From assembly GCF_910596095.1 (NCBI RefSeq), contig NC_056534.1, positions 10,108,490 through 10,172,489 of the forward strand: a stretch of 64,000 bases of DNA, in the 5' to 3' direction. Shown piece after piece: positions 48,601 to 64,000 of the stretch. The notes beneath the pieces were generated by a model, which saw nothing but the letters and a program-made list of their open reading frames with translations, made no database searches and was not told the origin of the DNA. Position numbers and translations under genes: made by a program. Source of the DNA: Thunnus maccoyii (lineage: Eukaryota; Chordata; Actinopteri; Scombriformes; Scombridae). Each line of letters starts with the position of its first letter. Within the stretch, counting starts at the first letter, position 1.

Positions 48601-50274
48601 AAAAGCTTCTACTCGCCCATCCTGTCCTAATCAGCAGAGCTGCACAGGAGAGAAACATCCTTAATGAGCGCTTACATTTCCAAAACAATAACACTGTTCT
48701 CCTTCTGTCTGACCTCAGTGACGCTCTGGAGAAGATGAAGGGTGTGTATGAGCAGAATCCACAGATGGGAGACCCCTCTAGCCTGGAGCCTCAGATCACA
48801 GAGACTGCCCAAACCATTGGGCGCCTGAGGGGGGAGCTCACCAAATATGAGGTTAAAACACACACACAAGCACACACGCACACACGCACACAATGTGTGT
48901 ATGACAGATCAGTATAAGTATTTGTTCATTTTTCTAAAACTTTTTATTGCTTGTTCACCACAGACGTGGCTGTCAGAAGCAGTGGGAGGAGAAGAATCTT
49001 CCAACACCATCAACAATAATACTCCGCATGGGTAAGGCTTGTATTTAAAGGAATAGTTTGACATTTTGGGAATTTTACTTACTCTCTTTTTAGATTTTTA
49101 GAGAATTAGATGAGGAGATTGATGCTGCTCTTGTGTATGGCAAATATGAAGCCATGAGCAGGTTAGCTTAGCTTAGCATAAACTGGAAACAGGGGGAAAC
49201 AGCTCTCCTGGCTCTATCTGAAGGTAACAAAGTGTGACTTCCTGCACCTCTAAAACTCACTAATTAACCTCATTAACTCCGCTAGGACATCAGCATCCAC
49301 TAGTCAGCGCTCTGTTCCTTTCTTTTGTGGTGTTTGCTGTAATCAGAAAGATTTCGTGTTTACAAAAATGTGGATCTTTTCATAAATAAAACACTGTAGA
49401 ATTGTCATACTGTGAGCTATTTTCTTCAAATGTGAGGCAGGTATTCACATTCACTGGCATTGTGTTTACAGCCCCATACCACCCTTTTCATCAACACTTT
49501 TCAGTTTTTACCGACTTCAAAAACCTTCTGCTCTGTTTCTGTATCACATCTAGCGTTTCTGATACTTTCACACGAAACCTGACATGAAAGGTGTCAGGCA
49601 AGACTAATTTCAGGCATTTTTTTGTTCCAAAACAGGTAGTGAAGTGGAATAATGAAACATGTTCTATCTCATTTCTTTAATCCATACAAAAAATGACAAG
49701 TTTGGTTTAAAGGTGCTGGTGGGTGGATTTTATGCTAAGCTAAGCTAACAGGCTGCAGGGGGTATCTTTATATTTATCGTACAGACAGTCTTAGCAAGAA
49801 AGCAAATAAGTGCACAATATTTACCATAGTGTCAAACTATTCCTTTAAATGTGAATGTGTGGAGCAAAAAGAGATGAAACTGTGTTTTAATTTTGATTTT
49901 TTTCTTGTACATTTGTGTCTGCAGCGTTGTAACAGCTGACCAGCCTCAGAACATCTACTCAGAGTTTGATGATGAGTTTGATGACACAGAGACTCCTCTT
50001 GGCCAATGCACAGCTCTGTACACCTTTGAAGGTACATTTTAATATCCGCTCAACTTGTTCATAAATAGATCTCCTTTCTAGCCTTCTAATGTGTCTCTTT
50101 ACCTTTGTGTGTGTGTTTGTGTATTCAGGCAACAGCGAGGGCACCATTTCCATTACAGAGGGAGAGCAGCTGAGTATAATGGAGGATGATAAAGGAGATG
50201 GATGGATGAGAGTCCTTAGAGCCAGTGGAGAGGAGGGTTATATACCTTCATCCTATGTCAAACTCACCCCGTAA
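31529..50274 (+). CDS. trip10: Cdc42-interacting protein 4 (CIP4): F-BAR, HR1 and SH3 adaptor, 15 coding exons
   Basis: Coding exons: 31529-31552, 37179-37294, 37442-37495, 37634-37781, 37927-37989, 39438-39542, 39846-39974, 40210-40356, 42663-42824, 44181-44360, 47786-47895, 48719-48851, 48964-49031, 49925-50031, 50129-50274. They total 1,692 nt, giving 563 residues; every junction is GT-AG with matching phase. Residues 1 to about 285 are the F-BAR domain (starts [15 protein letters not shown] near 214). Residues 317-376 are a Ser/Pro/Arg-rich linker. About 379-457 are the HR1 (REM) repeat that in this family binds GTP-Cdc42 ([10 protein letters not shown] start). About 508-563 are the SH3 that recruits N-WASP and dynamin ([21 protein letters not shown]). 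The protein bends membrane and promotes actin assembly during endocytosis. TRIP10 rather than FNBP1 or FNBP1L is supported by [21 protein letters not shown] and SSLEPQI. The ATG has G at -3 and +4. Intron 1 is 5.6 kb. Confidence 0.95.
32168..32800 (+). repeat. Two adjacent copies of a hAT-like MITE (trip10 intron 1)
   Basis: One copy at about 32172-32426 and a second at 32427-32800, head to tail, starting at or near GGCTGCAACTAACGATTATT. Shared internal blocks are CTTGTTTTGTCC and CATTTGAGAAGCTGAAACCA. The family is among the commonest repeats in percomorph fish; the hAT assignment is inferred from its ends. Confidence 0.75.
33226..33840. repeat. Two copies of the hAT-like MITE in opposite orientation (trip10 intron 1)
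   Basis: A plus copy (33226-33545, starting AAGGCTGCAGCTAATAATTA) is followed by a minus copy (about 33556-33840, ending AATAATCATAGTCACAGCCC). Confidence 0.75.
34036..34990. repeat. Cluster of five microsatellites in trip10 intron 1
   Basis: (CTG)n at 34039-34070, (CA)n at about 34543-34577, (TG)n at 34734-34755, (AG)n at about 34779-34814 and (GT)n at about 34933-34986, all within one kilobase. Confidence 0.9.
35125..36200 (-). repeat. Three tandem minus-strand copies of the hAT-like MITE (trip10 intron 1)
   Basis: Copies at about 35125-35516, 35517-35820 and 35925-36200. The first ends GCGTTAGTTGCAGCCCC and the second with AATAATCGTTAATTGCA. Each carries the central TAAACTGAATAT or close variants. 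Confidence 0.7.
36420..36535 (+). repeat. TTTATTAGG-type interspersed repeat, copy in trip10 intron 1
   Basis: CACTTTATTATGATCACCTG, then ATAAATTCTACTTTTACAAA. Same family as 46617. Confidence 0.6.
38046..39308. mobile_element. Nested MITE complex in trip10 intron 5
   Basis: The outer ends AAGGGTTATTTCACCCAAAT (38051) and, inverted, ATTTGAGTGAATTGACCCTT (39280) look like the terminal repeats of one element. Inside lie a copy of the repeat also found at 3330-3540 (38540-38820) and the Tc1-derived hairpin at 38913-38991. The complex fills most of the intron 37990-39437. Confidence 0.55.
38913..38991. mobile_element. Short Tc1/mariner-derived inverted-repeat element
   Basis: About 79 bp flanked by TA. 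The arms CAGTAACCAGTCAAAGGTTT and the reverse complement AAATTTTTGACTGGTTACTG nearly meet, leaving a 30-base centre. Both termini of a Tc1-like element without the interior. Confidence 0.7.
40965..41112. repeat. Isolated GC-rich block in trip10 intron 8
   Basis: About 140 bases with repeated GGGCCC/GGCCC motifs in AT-rich surroundings, ending GAGGCTCGGGG before an A-rich run. It may be an end of a decayed hAT-type element reaching to about 41865 (CGGCCCTGCC). No clear target duplication. Confidence 0.4.
41651..41805. repeat. Long hairpin (inverted repeat, arms about 70 bases)
   Basis: The left arm (41651-41720) includes CAACCACAACGCATTCAGCT; the right arm (to 41805) includes its near inverse AGCTTAATGTGTTGTGGTTG. 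The loop is only about 15-20 bases. It lies in trip10 intron 8. Confidence 0.75.
42193..42310 (+). repeat. Fragment of the same interspersed repeat in trip10 intron 8
   Basis: ACCATAGACTGTAAAAAATA, TGACATCACCCATTGG and TTTTGAAGCCTCGAGTTTGC follow the family order. It ends before an AGAGATGGTGGGAGG block. Confidence 0.5.
42570..42600. repeat. (CA)n microsatellite before trip10 exon 9
   Basis: About 14 CA units, some 60 bases before the exon 9 acceptor. Confidence 0.95.
44787..44872 (-). repeat. Short, internally deleted hAT-like MITE (trip10 intron 10)
   Basis: Only the two ends remain, GAGTTGCAACATCGATTAAT and ATTAGTTACAGCCCTAT, joined within about 85 bases. Confidence 0.6.
46617..46790 (+). 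repeat. TTTATTAGG-type interspersed repeat, copy in trip10 intron 10
   Basis: CACCGAGTACTTTATTAGGA followed by CCATAAATTCTACTTTTACA and GAAAGGTGATAATCATAC. Longer than the 36420 copy. Confidence 0.6.
46905..47320 (+). mobile_element. LINE ORF2 fragment with 3' tail
   Basis: The segment at 46909-47071 includes [13 protein letters not shown], a conserved piece of fish L2-type ORF2. It is followed by GTGCTATATGAAATTAAAAT near 47279-47300, a typical LINE 3' end. It lies in the long trip10 intron before exon 11. Confidence 0.65.
47756..47785. repeat. (TG)n tract abutting the trip10 exon 11 acceptor
   Basis: TG/TATG run directly before the AG at 47784-47785, in the place of a polypyrimidine tract. 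Confidence 0.95.
48335..48545 (+). mobile_element. Tc1/mariner-type transposase fragment
   Basis: CCCTTTCCTGTTTACC, GTTGCACAAAGTCAG and ACTCAACCCCATCCAGCAC follow the order of the Tc1/mariner catalytic region. About half is deleted compared with the 15475 copy. It lies in the trip10 intron between exons 11 and 12. Confidence 0.5.
49044..49849. mobile_element. Foldback MITE filling trip10 intron 13
   Basis: AGGAATAGTTTGACA at the left end and its exact inverse TGTCAAACTATTCCT at the right end are both flanked by TTAA. The arms continue inward with GTTAGCTTAGCTTAGC near 49162 and GCTAAGCTAAGCTAAC near 49734. The centre is unrelated sequence. The family also occurs at 24972 and 7345. Confidence 0.75.
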
Positions 50275-50277
50275 CAC

Positions 50278-50326
50278 TCACACACACACACACACATACA
50301 CACACACTCTCACATACACACACAGA
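50278..50326. repeat. trip10: (CA)n tract at the start of the trip10 3' UTR
   Basis: Interrupted CA repeat starting 4 bases after the stop codon. Confidence 0.95.
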
Positions 50327-51079
50327 GCTTGTGATGGAAAGCAAGTTAAGAGCCAAAGGTGAATACAAAGTCATCCCAGATAATTGGAGCTTTTCTATAT
50401 TTTTTATCTCAGCTAGTGACGTGTACGGCGAGATGAAAGCGAGTGATTATAAAGCTTGTTATCAAGGCTCATTGCAATATCATACACTCCCTGTCTCTGC
50501 TCGCTGTGGCAGGAGAGGCCGTCTGTAAACACAGACTGTCACTTCTGCCTGATCTTTATCGATTCCACTTCTTTAAAAAAAACAAACTTTTGAATGTATG
50601 CCTGAACTTTTTGTCACAATGTTAAGTGACGACTCATGTAACATATTCAGCATCATAGTAGCTTAATGCTACATTCTTTTGCATAAATGTATCCATTCAC
50701 TTGACTTTTTCCCACTGCCATTTCTAACAACCTGCTGAACTTTTTCTTTTTGTTAACACCAACCCTCTGTTCAAGCCCCTTTTCCTGATAAGATAATGTG
50801 AGTTTTTTTTTTTTTTTTTTTTTATCATAGTAATGTGATATTTTATGATTTATAACTGGATGAAAACCACTACTCAAGGGAGTGCACAAGTTATAATATC
50901 CCTCAATGGACAGTCGTGTGAAAAGGTTCACATTTTAGTCTTAGCTTTAAAACAGTCAGGTACCTAAATGAACATTGATTTGTTTTTCTTGCTGTAATTA
51001 TTCCTCCATAATGCATTTCTCTCTGCAAAGATGTGTTTAAAAGATTATTTGAAGCTAATACGGCTTCAGGCTTCAGCCT

Positions 51080-51400
51080 TCAGCCATCCAAATTAGTCAA
51101 ATGAATTCAAAATCGTTTAGTGCCCAATTCCCTCTTTTTTGATACTATCCTTCCACTGCAGCTGAACAGGAAAAACACTGTCCGGACTGTAAATGTGGAA
51201 AATATCCCATTTATTTGACTAATTTGGACAGCTGAAGCCTCATATTATCTTCAGATAAACTTTTTAAATACTTTTTTGTTATATTTTAAGTGCATTTGGA
51301 GGGGATCTTCTGATGATTGCAGCAAGCAAAACCTGTTTCAATCTTCATTTGGGCGTCTGATTATTGTTTTAAGAAAGACTTGAATAATTGTGAACAAATC
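51080..51400 (+). repeat. Repeat pair member in the trip10/sh2d3a interval
   Basis: CATCCAAATTAGTCAAAT, CCTTCCACTGCAGCTGAACA and ATTGTTTTAAGAAAGACTTG match the inverted copy at 23640-23995. A piece of the same end occurs at 15270-15365. Confidence 0.65.
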
Positions 51401-52324
51401 CTTTAACTCCATGTCATATGACAACTTCTCTACTAAAGCAAAGAAGCTTGTTTTGCAACATTTTTGAGAATTTTAGGCATGGTGGGTAAAAACCAAAGGA
51501 AAAGCACAATGGCAATGCTGATCAAAGTTCATAATAAGGTAAATACAAACAGACTTAACCATTTTATAATTCCTAGCTCAAATACTCGGTGAACTGCCAG
51601 TGTTTGAGGTTGCAGCCTCTGTGCGACTTCAGACATCAGTATAGCACAGGCATAATGAAATCTCAAACTCAAAAGTGGATAACAGGCAATTCTTAAGTCC
51701 TTGTCTTCAATTTTGAATTCCAACTTTCCCAAAAAAAAGCAGTCACAGTTCTGGTCATCAACTGTTTCTTCTTTCTTTTTATGTTTTTTTTTAATTCAGG
51801 TTTTTACATTGTTTAGCCACCTGTGTTCATATTCTGAGATGCGAAACCTCTGAATCTCAAATCCTCTGAAACAGTTGCCAGAAGACTTTATCAGTAGTCT
51901 GCTTTGAAATCCAAATGAGCTGTTCAGCAAAATGTCAAGAAATGCTGACGCCAGGATGTATTTCAGAGGGAAGAATGGGAAGTTTTGATATTCAGCTCCT
52001 TGCTGCAGTGTCAAGAGTTAAGAACAGTGGAAAAAAAAAATGTTTTGTGCACTTTTCTGATAGGATCTGATAGGACTGTTTAAAAATTTCATTCTCGATA
52101 GAGCCATATACAGTTTACCCAACTCTTTCTCTGCCCTGCACTACTAGACATTTTCTCAACATTTAAAGGGTATTATTGTATGATCCATTTTTAAAAAGAA
52201 AATGTATGTATCGTTTGAGTCATAAAGTGAAAACGAAAAAACATTTCTTGTCTTTGTTGTTTCTTGGCAGTATTATTTAGTACTTAACACACAAAAACCT
52301 CCAACCAGATAAGAAAAACATTCA

Positions 52325-52330
52325 TTTATT
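52325..52330 (-). terminator. Polyadenylation signal candidate for sh2d3a
   Basis: AATAAA on the minus strand lies about 510 bases beyond the sh2d3a stop, a reasonable 3' UTR length. An AATAAA on the plus strand at 52463-52468 could serve trip10, but it is 2.2 kb past that stop and inside the opposing 3' UTR, so the trip10 site is left open. Confidence 0.4.
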
Positions 52331-52836
52331 GCATTAGAAACACTTATGAAAATGAAAATCACAATATCCAGTGTGGTCCCTTACAGCAACAGTTCATGTA
52401 CAAGGAGTCAATATTCATGCTGCTTCTTTGGAGTCTCAAGTGTCAAAGAAAATGGTGTCAATCAATAAAACTGCATCTGAGTATCATAGATGCACATTTA
52501 GGGAGGTAAGGAGATGCTAGTTTTTGAGTAAACAATTTCTGATTTCCTAAAAAAGGAAAATGAATTCAACACTGCCCTTTTCACAGCGAAAGGACACATT
52601 CCAGACATAATTCCAATTTTTACAAGTTGTTACTTGACAACAGTCACTCATATCTCAGCAAGTAAAGGAGAAAAATAACATCTCACTCTTAAGTCTGTGT
52701 GTTCTCAAGTGGGAGATCTCTGCCTTGGCAACAGCAACACGCCAAAGCTAAACTAAAAACATCTTTGCTTTTTATTTTTCCTCTAGTAATGAAAGTGCTG
52801 ATTTCACCTTTCACTTAGTGAAACGGGCCCTGAGGC

Positions 52837-60326
<7,490 letters not shown>

Positions 60327-60489
60327 CTCTCTCCGACCACCAAACACCTAAAGCACACACAGCAGCAGCCCACAGTGTTAATCTGAATGTTTTCTGTCTC
60401 TTTACATAAACAAGGGTGTGAAGGAAAATATGTGTGAAAAAAAGAGGCAGCTAAAGCGAGACAGACAGGCGGTTTACTTAACCTCTTAC

Positions 60490-60529
60490 CTTCAGCTGGC
60501 TGAGGTATGCGCTGACACTCCTCCTTTTG
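60490..60529 (-). other. sh2d3a: Probable 5' exon of sh2d3a (40 nt, likely untranslated)
   Basis: A 40-nt segment lies between acceptor TTTTTCAG and donor GTAAGA on the minus strand. It splices in an open frame to the exon starting at 60347. The frame lacks an ATG here and meets a stop when joined to the putative exon 1, so it is probably 5' UTR. An alternative coding first exon elsewhere cannot be excluded. Confidence 0.5.
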
Positions 60530-61929
60530 CTGAAAAACAAGAAAGGATAGGTGATTTGGAGCTACAAAACTGAACCCCAGGGAGCCACAGATGATGGTGC
60601 CATGTTTTTCCTCTGAGCGCGAACAGGACAAGGATGGAAGGCCACTGCCAAGGTCTGGGTCTGTCATTAACAGCAGACAAAGTGACGGACTTTTAATAGC
60701 CTGGCTCTTTTTCCTCCTTCCTTCCTCCCTCAGCTTCCACCTTCCTGCCTCCGTAAAACACATCGCTCACTGATGAGCTGCTCAGGGAATGCAAAACAAG
60801 GCTGAACTAACTAACTCCCAGCCATCATACGCACCGCTACTACCTATTCTAGTAAATCTAAATGTGTGCCTGTCTCTCTCTGTGTGAACATGCATAAATA
60901 ATGTGGAACAAATTGTGTGTTCAGGGATGGGTGGAGGGTTGCTTGTTCACCCTGCCATGACCTTGGATGGCTATCAAACATGAGGCACTTTAATACTTCT
61001 CTGTACACCCAGAAGCCAATTCATTACATACACATAGTAATTCAGTATAATACAAGACCCTTGTAACAAATCCTAAAGGTTATAGTGTTTGTTTTTGTTT
61101 TGTTGATTCAGGTATTCAATTTTATGGGCTTTTGGAGGTTTGTGGTGTGTGTGGTGTATCATGTTAAAATAAATCCCTTCTCTCCACTTGCAAATCCGCC
61201 TCATTGAAGTCATGAGTCAATGCCCCCCCCCCTCACTCCCCCCCAATCTCAGACACACAAACAGTTCATCAAGGAAACTCCTCTAGAAATCAACAGCTGC
61301 CTATAAAGTAAAAAAGCAACTAAATAAACTCACACTAAAATCACCGTCAGAACTTTGTCTCTATTTTCCATAACAATTAGTACCAAATTACAAAGTTTTT
61401 GTCAGAAAACCTTCAAGGAAATTACAGCCTAAAATAATTCTTTAGCATTTTATTTCTCAACATGCTGTAACTGTCCAGAAGCTGTTTTAAAGCCCTCTCT
61501 ATGCTGCCAGACAGTAATAAAATACTAGAGGAGAAATACAGAATCATTTTTTTTATTTCTTTGTCCTCAAATTTTAAGACTAAAACTACTGGAATCAGCC
61601 TAAAAAATGATCATAATGTGCTACTATAAATGCAGAGTCTTCCAACGCTGTTAAAAAAAAACCCAAAACTACCAGACAAAAAACAAAAACAAAGACGTGA
61701 CCTCAGTGTCCTCAATGGTAGTTAGTACCGAGCTCACAGCCTCCTTCCTTTTACACCAGTTTCCTCTCTCCTCCATAAAAGGACCAAACACCCAGTCTGA
61801 GGTGACCCGGCCTTCTCAACAGACACTGCCTCCCTCTGCATCTCCCTCCCAAAAAACATTTGTGACAGCTCCAATATTACTATGTTTAAAAAGTCTCTAA
61901 AAACTCAATTTCTTAAAACTACTTTTAAT

Positions 61930-63070
61930 GTCTAAGGGCTGCAACTAATGACTGTTTCATTATTAATTCATCTTCTAATTATTTTCTCAATCAACCAATT
62001 AATCATTTCATGTTTAAAACCCCATCGCAATTTCCTAAAGCCCAAGGTTACGACTTCATATTGCTTGTTTTGTCTGACTAGCAGTCCAAAATCTAAAAAG
62101 ATCACATGAGACTAAAAAAAACCCCAAAAAACAGCAAATCCTCACAACTGAGGAGCTGGAACTAGGTTATGTTTGGTATTTCTTTCCTTAAAAATAATTT
62201 AAAGAATTAATCAGTTATAAAAAATAGTTAAGCCAATTTATTTTCTGTTCATCGACTAATCCTTTCTAGGGCTGTAACTAACAATTATTTTCATTATCAA
62301 ATAATCTGTTGATTATTTTCTCAATTACTCGATAAGTTGTATGGTCTGTAAAATATCAGAAAATGGTGAAAAGTGTCAATCATTATTTCCCAGAGCCCAA
62401 GATGAGGTCCTCTAATGTCTTGTTTTGTCCCAGGCCAACAGTCCACAAGTCAAAAGACATTTAGTTTACTATCATAGAAGATGAAAGAAACCCGAAAATC
62501 TTCACAATTGAGAAGCTGGTATCAAAGAATTTGGATATTGTGGTCTTAAAGAAAGATTACAAACTATTAATCGAATATCAAAATAGTTGGCAATTAATTT
62601 AATAGTTGGCAATTAATTGATTAATTGACTAATCCTTTTAGCTGTAATAAAAAAATCTAGTACTGTTTTGCGCTTGTATTATGTTGTGTATAGTTTTCTG
62701 GATTGTTTTTTTATTGATCTTGTCATGTTAAGTGTAACTGAGTAAAGCTTTCTATAAATAAAATGTATTATTATTATTATTGTTATTATTATTATTATTA
62801 TTAAGTGTATTGCATTATACTTCTAATATTTCATCTACCCTAATTGATCTAAAAATGATGGACGTAATATTAGAAACAGCTCTCAGTATAATGCAACACC
62901 TCTTAAACATTTTAAACAAAAAAAAGAACATATAATCATGAAGGTATGATTTACTGCAGGGCTCTTGTATTAGGTCTCAATCAATCAATTAATCATTCGG
63001 TCTATTAAATGTCAAAAAAATAGTGAAAAATGCCTATCAAGATATCCTACAGCCAAAGGTTTTGATGATT
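61930..63070 (+). repeat. Cluster of hAT-like MITE copies upstream of the sh2d3a coding exons
   Basis: Copies at 61930-62265 (AAGGGCTGCAACTAATGACT) and 62268-62645 (TAGGGCTGTAACTAACAATT), and a partial one at about 62970-63065. All three are in plus orientation, in the presumed first intron of sh2d3a. Confidence 0.7.
62685..62808 (+). repeat. Retroposon 3' tail with (ATT)n
   Basis: CTTTCTATAAATAAAATG is followed by an ATT/GTT trinucleotide run at about 62767-62805, as at the 3' end of L2-like LINEs or SINEs. No upstream coding part was seen. Confidence 0.5.
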
Positions 63071-63778
63071 TACTGCAGGGCTGTTGTATTAGGTTTAGCT
63101 ATGTATAATTAATAAAGAGGCAACTGTTGTAGCTGTGGGTTCACAATTAAACGACCCGCGGCAACATTCACATTGACAGATAATTGACAGACACTCACAT
63201 AAACACACAGATCTAGAGATAATATGAAGGCAAGAGGGAGAAACATCCTGTTTTAGGGGCGTTGGTCCGGGCAGCTCACCAGAAACACCTGTGCAATACA
63301 TTGTGAAACGTAACATGACAACATATACTGGGGTTGTAAACCTCTTTTTATTAAGCTTCACCGACCAAGTTGTATTCCTCAGTGTATTGTAATCAACATA
63401 GACTTAAAAGCTAATAGATACTGTAGTCTAATGACTTTACATTAGTATGTTTGTGAGTCAAAACCTGCTGGTACTCCTAAATTGTGCAACAGGTATTTTA
63501 GCTGGCAAGGCTACAGGTAAGTTAGCTTGAAGTCAACAAGGTAACTGTTAACCGTCGCTTTTTGTCGACTTAAAGAAAAAGAAAAAGAAAAAGACAACTG
63601 CTTGACATGTCGGAACAGATATCTAGCGTTATTTGCGATAAATGTTCAGAAAGCCTTACACTGAAAAGTAAACTCGCCGTCAAAAACTTTCCAAACATCG
63701 ATAACATCTCGAAGTTAATTGACGAAGTTGACCGTTATTAAAAAAAAAAGAGAGAGACATAGCGGCCAACGGTCCTAC

Positions 63779-64000
63779 CTGTCAATCCTGTTCACAGCTC
63801 ACTCGTCTCGGACATGTTTTACAGTTTATAATCCAAACGTACGCCACCAAATAACAGCTGGGAGGTAAAAATCCCTTTCCTACCAGCCCCCTCCTCCTTC
63901 TCCTCCTCACTCCCTCCGCCCCCTCGTCTCCTGCGATGTTTCGGACGAGTTCCCACAGGTTCCCCGAGCCCTCCTTCCTTCTCCCCGCCCCGGGCCCCGG
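63779..64000 (-). promoter_or_regulatory. sh2d3a: CpG-rich promoter and putative non-coding exon 1 of sh2d3a
   Basis: The right edge (about 63880-64000) is strongly GC- and CpG-rich, unlike the rest of the window. Downstream on the minus strand a good donor (ACAG then GTAGGA) lies at 63779/63778, so the first exon probably runs from the CpG-rich block to 63779. It contains a short upstream ORF at 63815-63792 (MSETSEL then stop). The promoter may extend past the window. Confidence 0.45.

Larger units (their letters stand above)
50275..52300 (+). other. trip10 3' UTR and tail-to-tail interval
   Basis: A (CA)n tract starts just after the trip10 stop (about 50278-50326). The rest is AT-rich, with a T run at about 50803-50823 and an interspersed repeat at 51080-51400. 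No ORF with recognisable homology was seen. I did not find a canonical AATAAA on the plus strand between 50275 and 52300. Confidence 0.5.

Overview
The window is vertebrate nuclear DNA, almost certainly from a ray-finned (teleost, percomorph-like) fish. It has long AT-rich introns with GT-AG borders, dense dinucleotide microsatellites, and several interspersed repeat types common in teleost genomes. No operon, CRISPR array, tRNA or rRNA gene was seen. Three multi-exon protein-coding genes can be assembled by hand. In each, splice phases agree across every junction and the frame stays open to a stop.

Layout. (1) 1-17.5 kb: no convincing gene; microsatellites, foldback and TIR elements, a 5'-truncated LINE (minus strand, about 11.5-13.4 kb) and a Tc1-like remnant. 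(2) 17.6-27.3 kb, plus strand: a five-exon gene for a secreted 249-residue fibrinogen-domain protein of the MFAP4 type. Its large first intron holds a decayed 4.1-kb Gypsy-type LTR retrotransposon. (3) 31.5-50.3 kb, plus strand: trip10 (CIP4), 15 coding exons, 563 residues, F-BAR + HR1 + SH3. (4) 52.8-63.9 kb, minus strand: an NSP-family adaptor (SH2 + Cdc25-homology domain), best named sh2d3a, with 13 coding exons, 678 residues, and probably two 5' non-coding exons starting in a CpG-rich end at the window's right edge.

trip10 and sh2d3a lie tail to tail, and TRIP10 and SH2D3A are also neighbours on human 19p13. Their paralogues are paired elsewhere in human (FNBP1/SH2D3C on 9q34, FNBP1L/BCAR3 on 1p22), so this is one copy of an old duplicated block. 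CIP4 couples active Cdc42 to membrane curvature and actin; NSP proteins couple phosphotyrosine signals to Cas scaffolds. Both act in adhesion and membrane-actin signalling, but the sequence shows no direct link between them.

The most interesting structure is in the introns. A swarm of about fourteen copies of one hAT-like miniature repeat is confined to the right half. One trip10 intron consists almost wholly of a foldback element. A (TG)n run replaces the polypyrimidine tract of one trip10 exon. I found no sign of a previously undescribed biological system.
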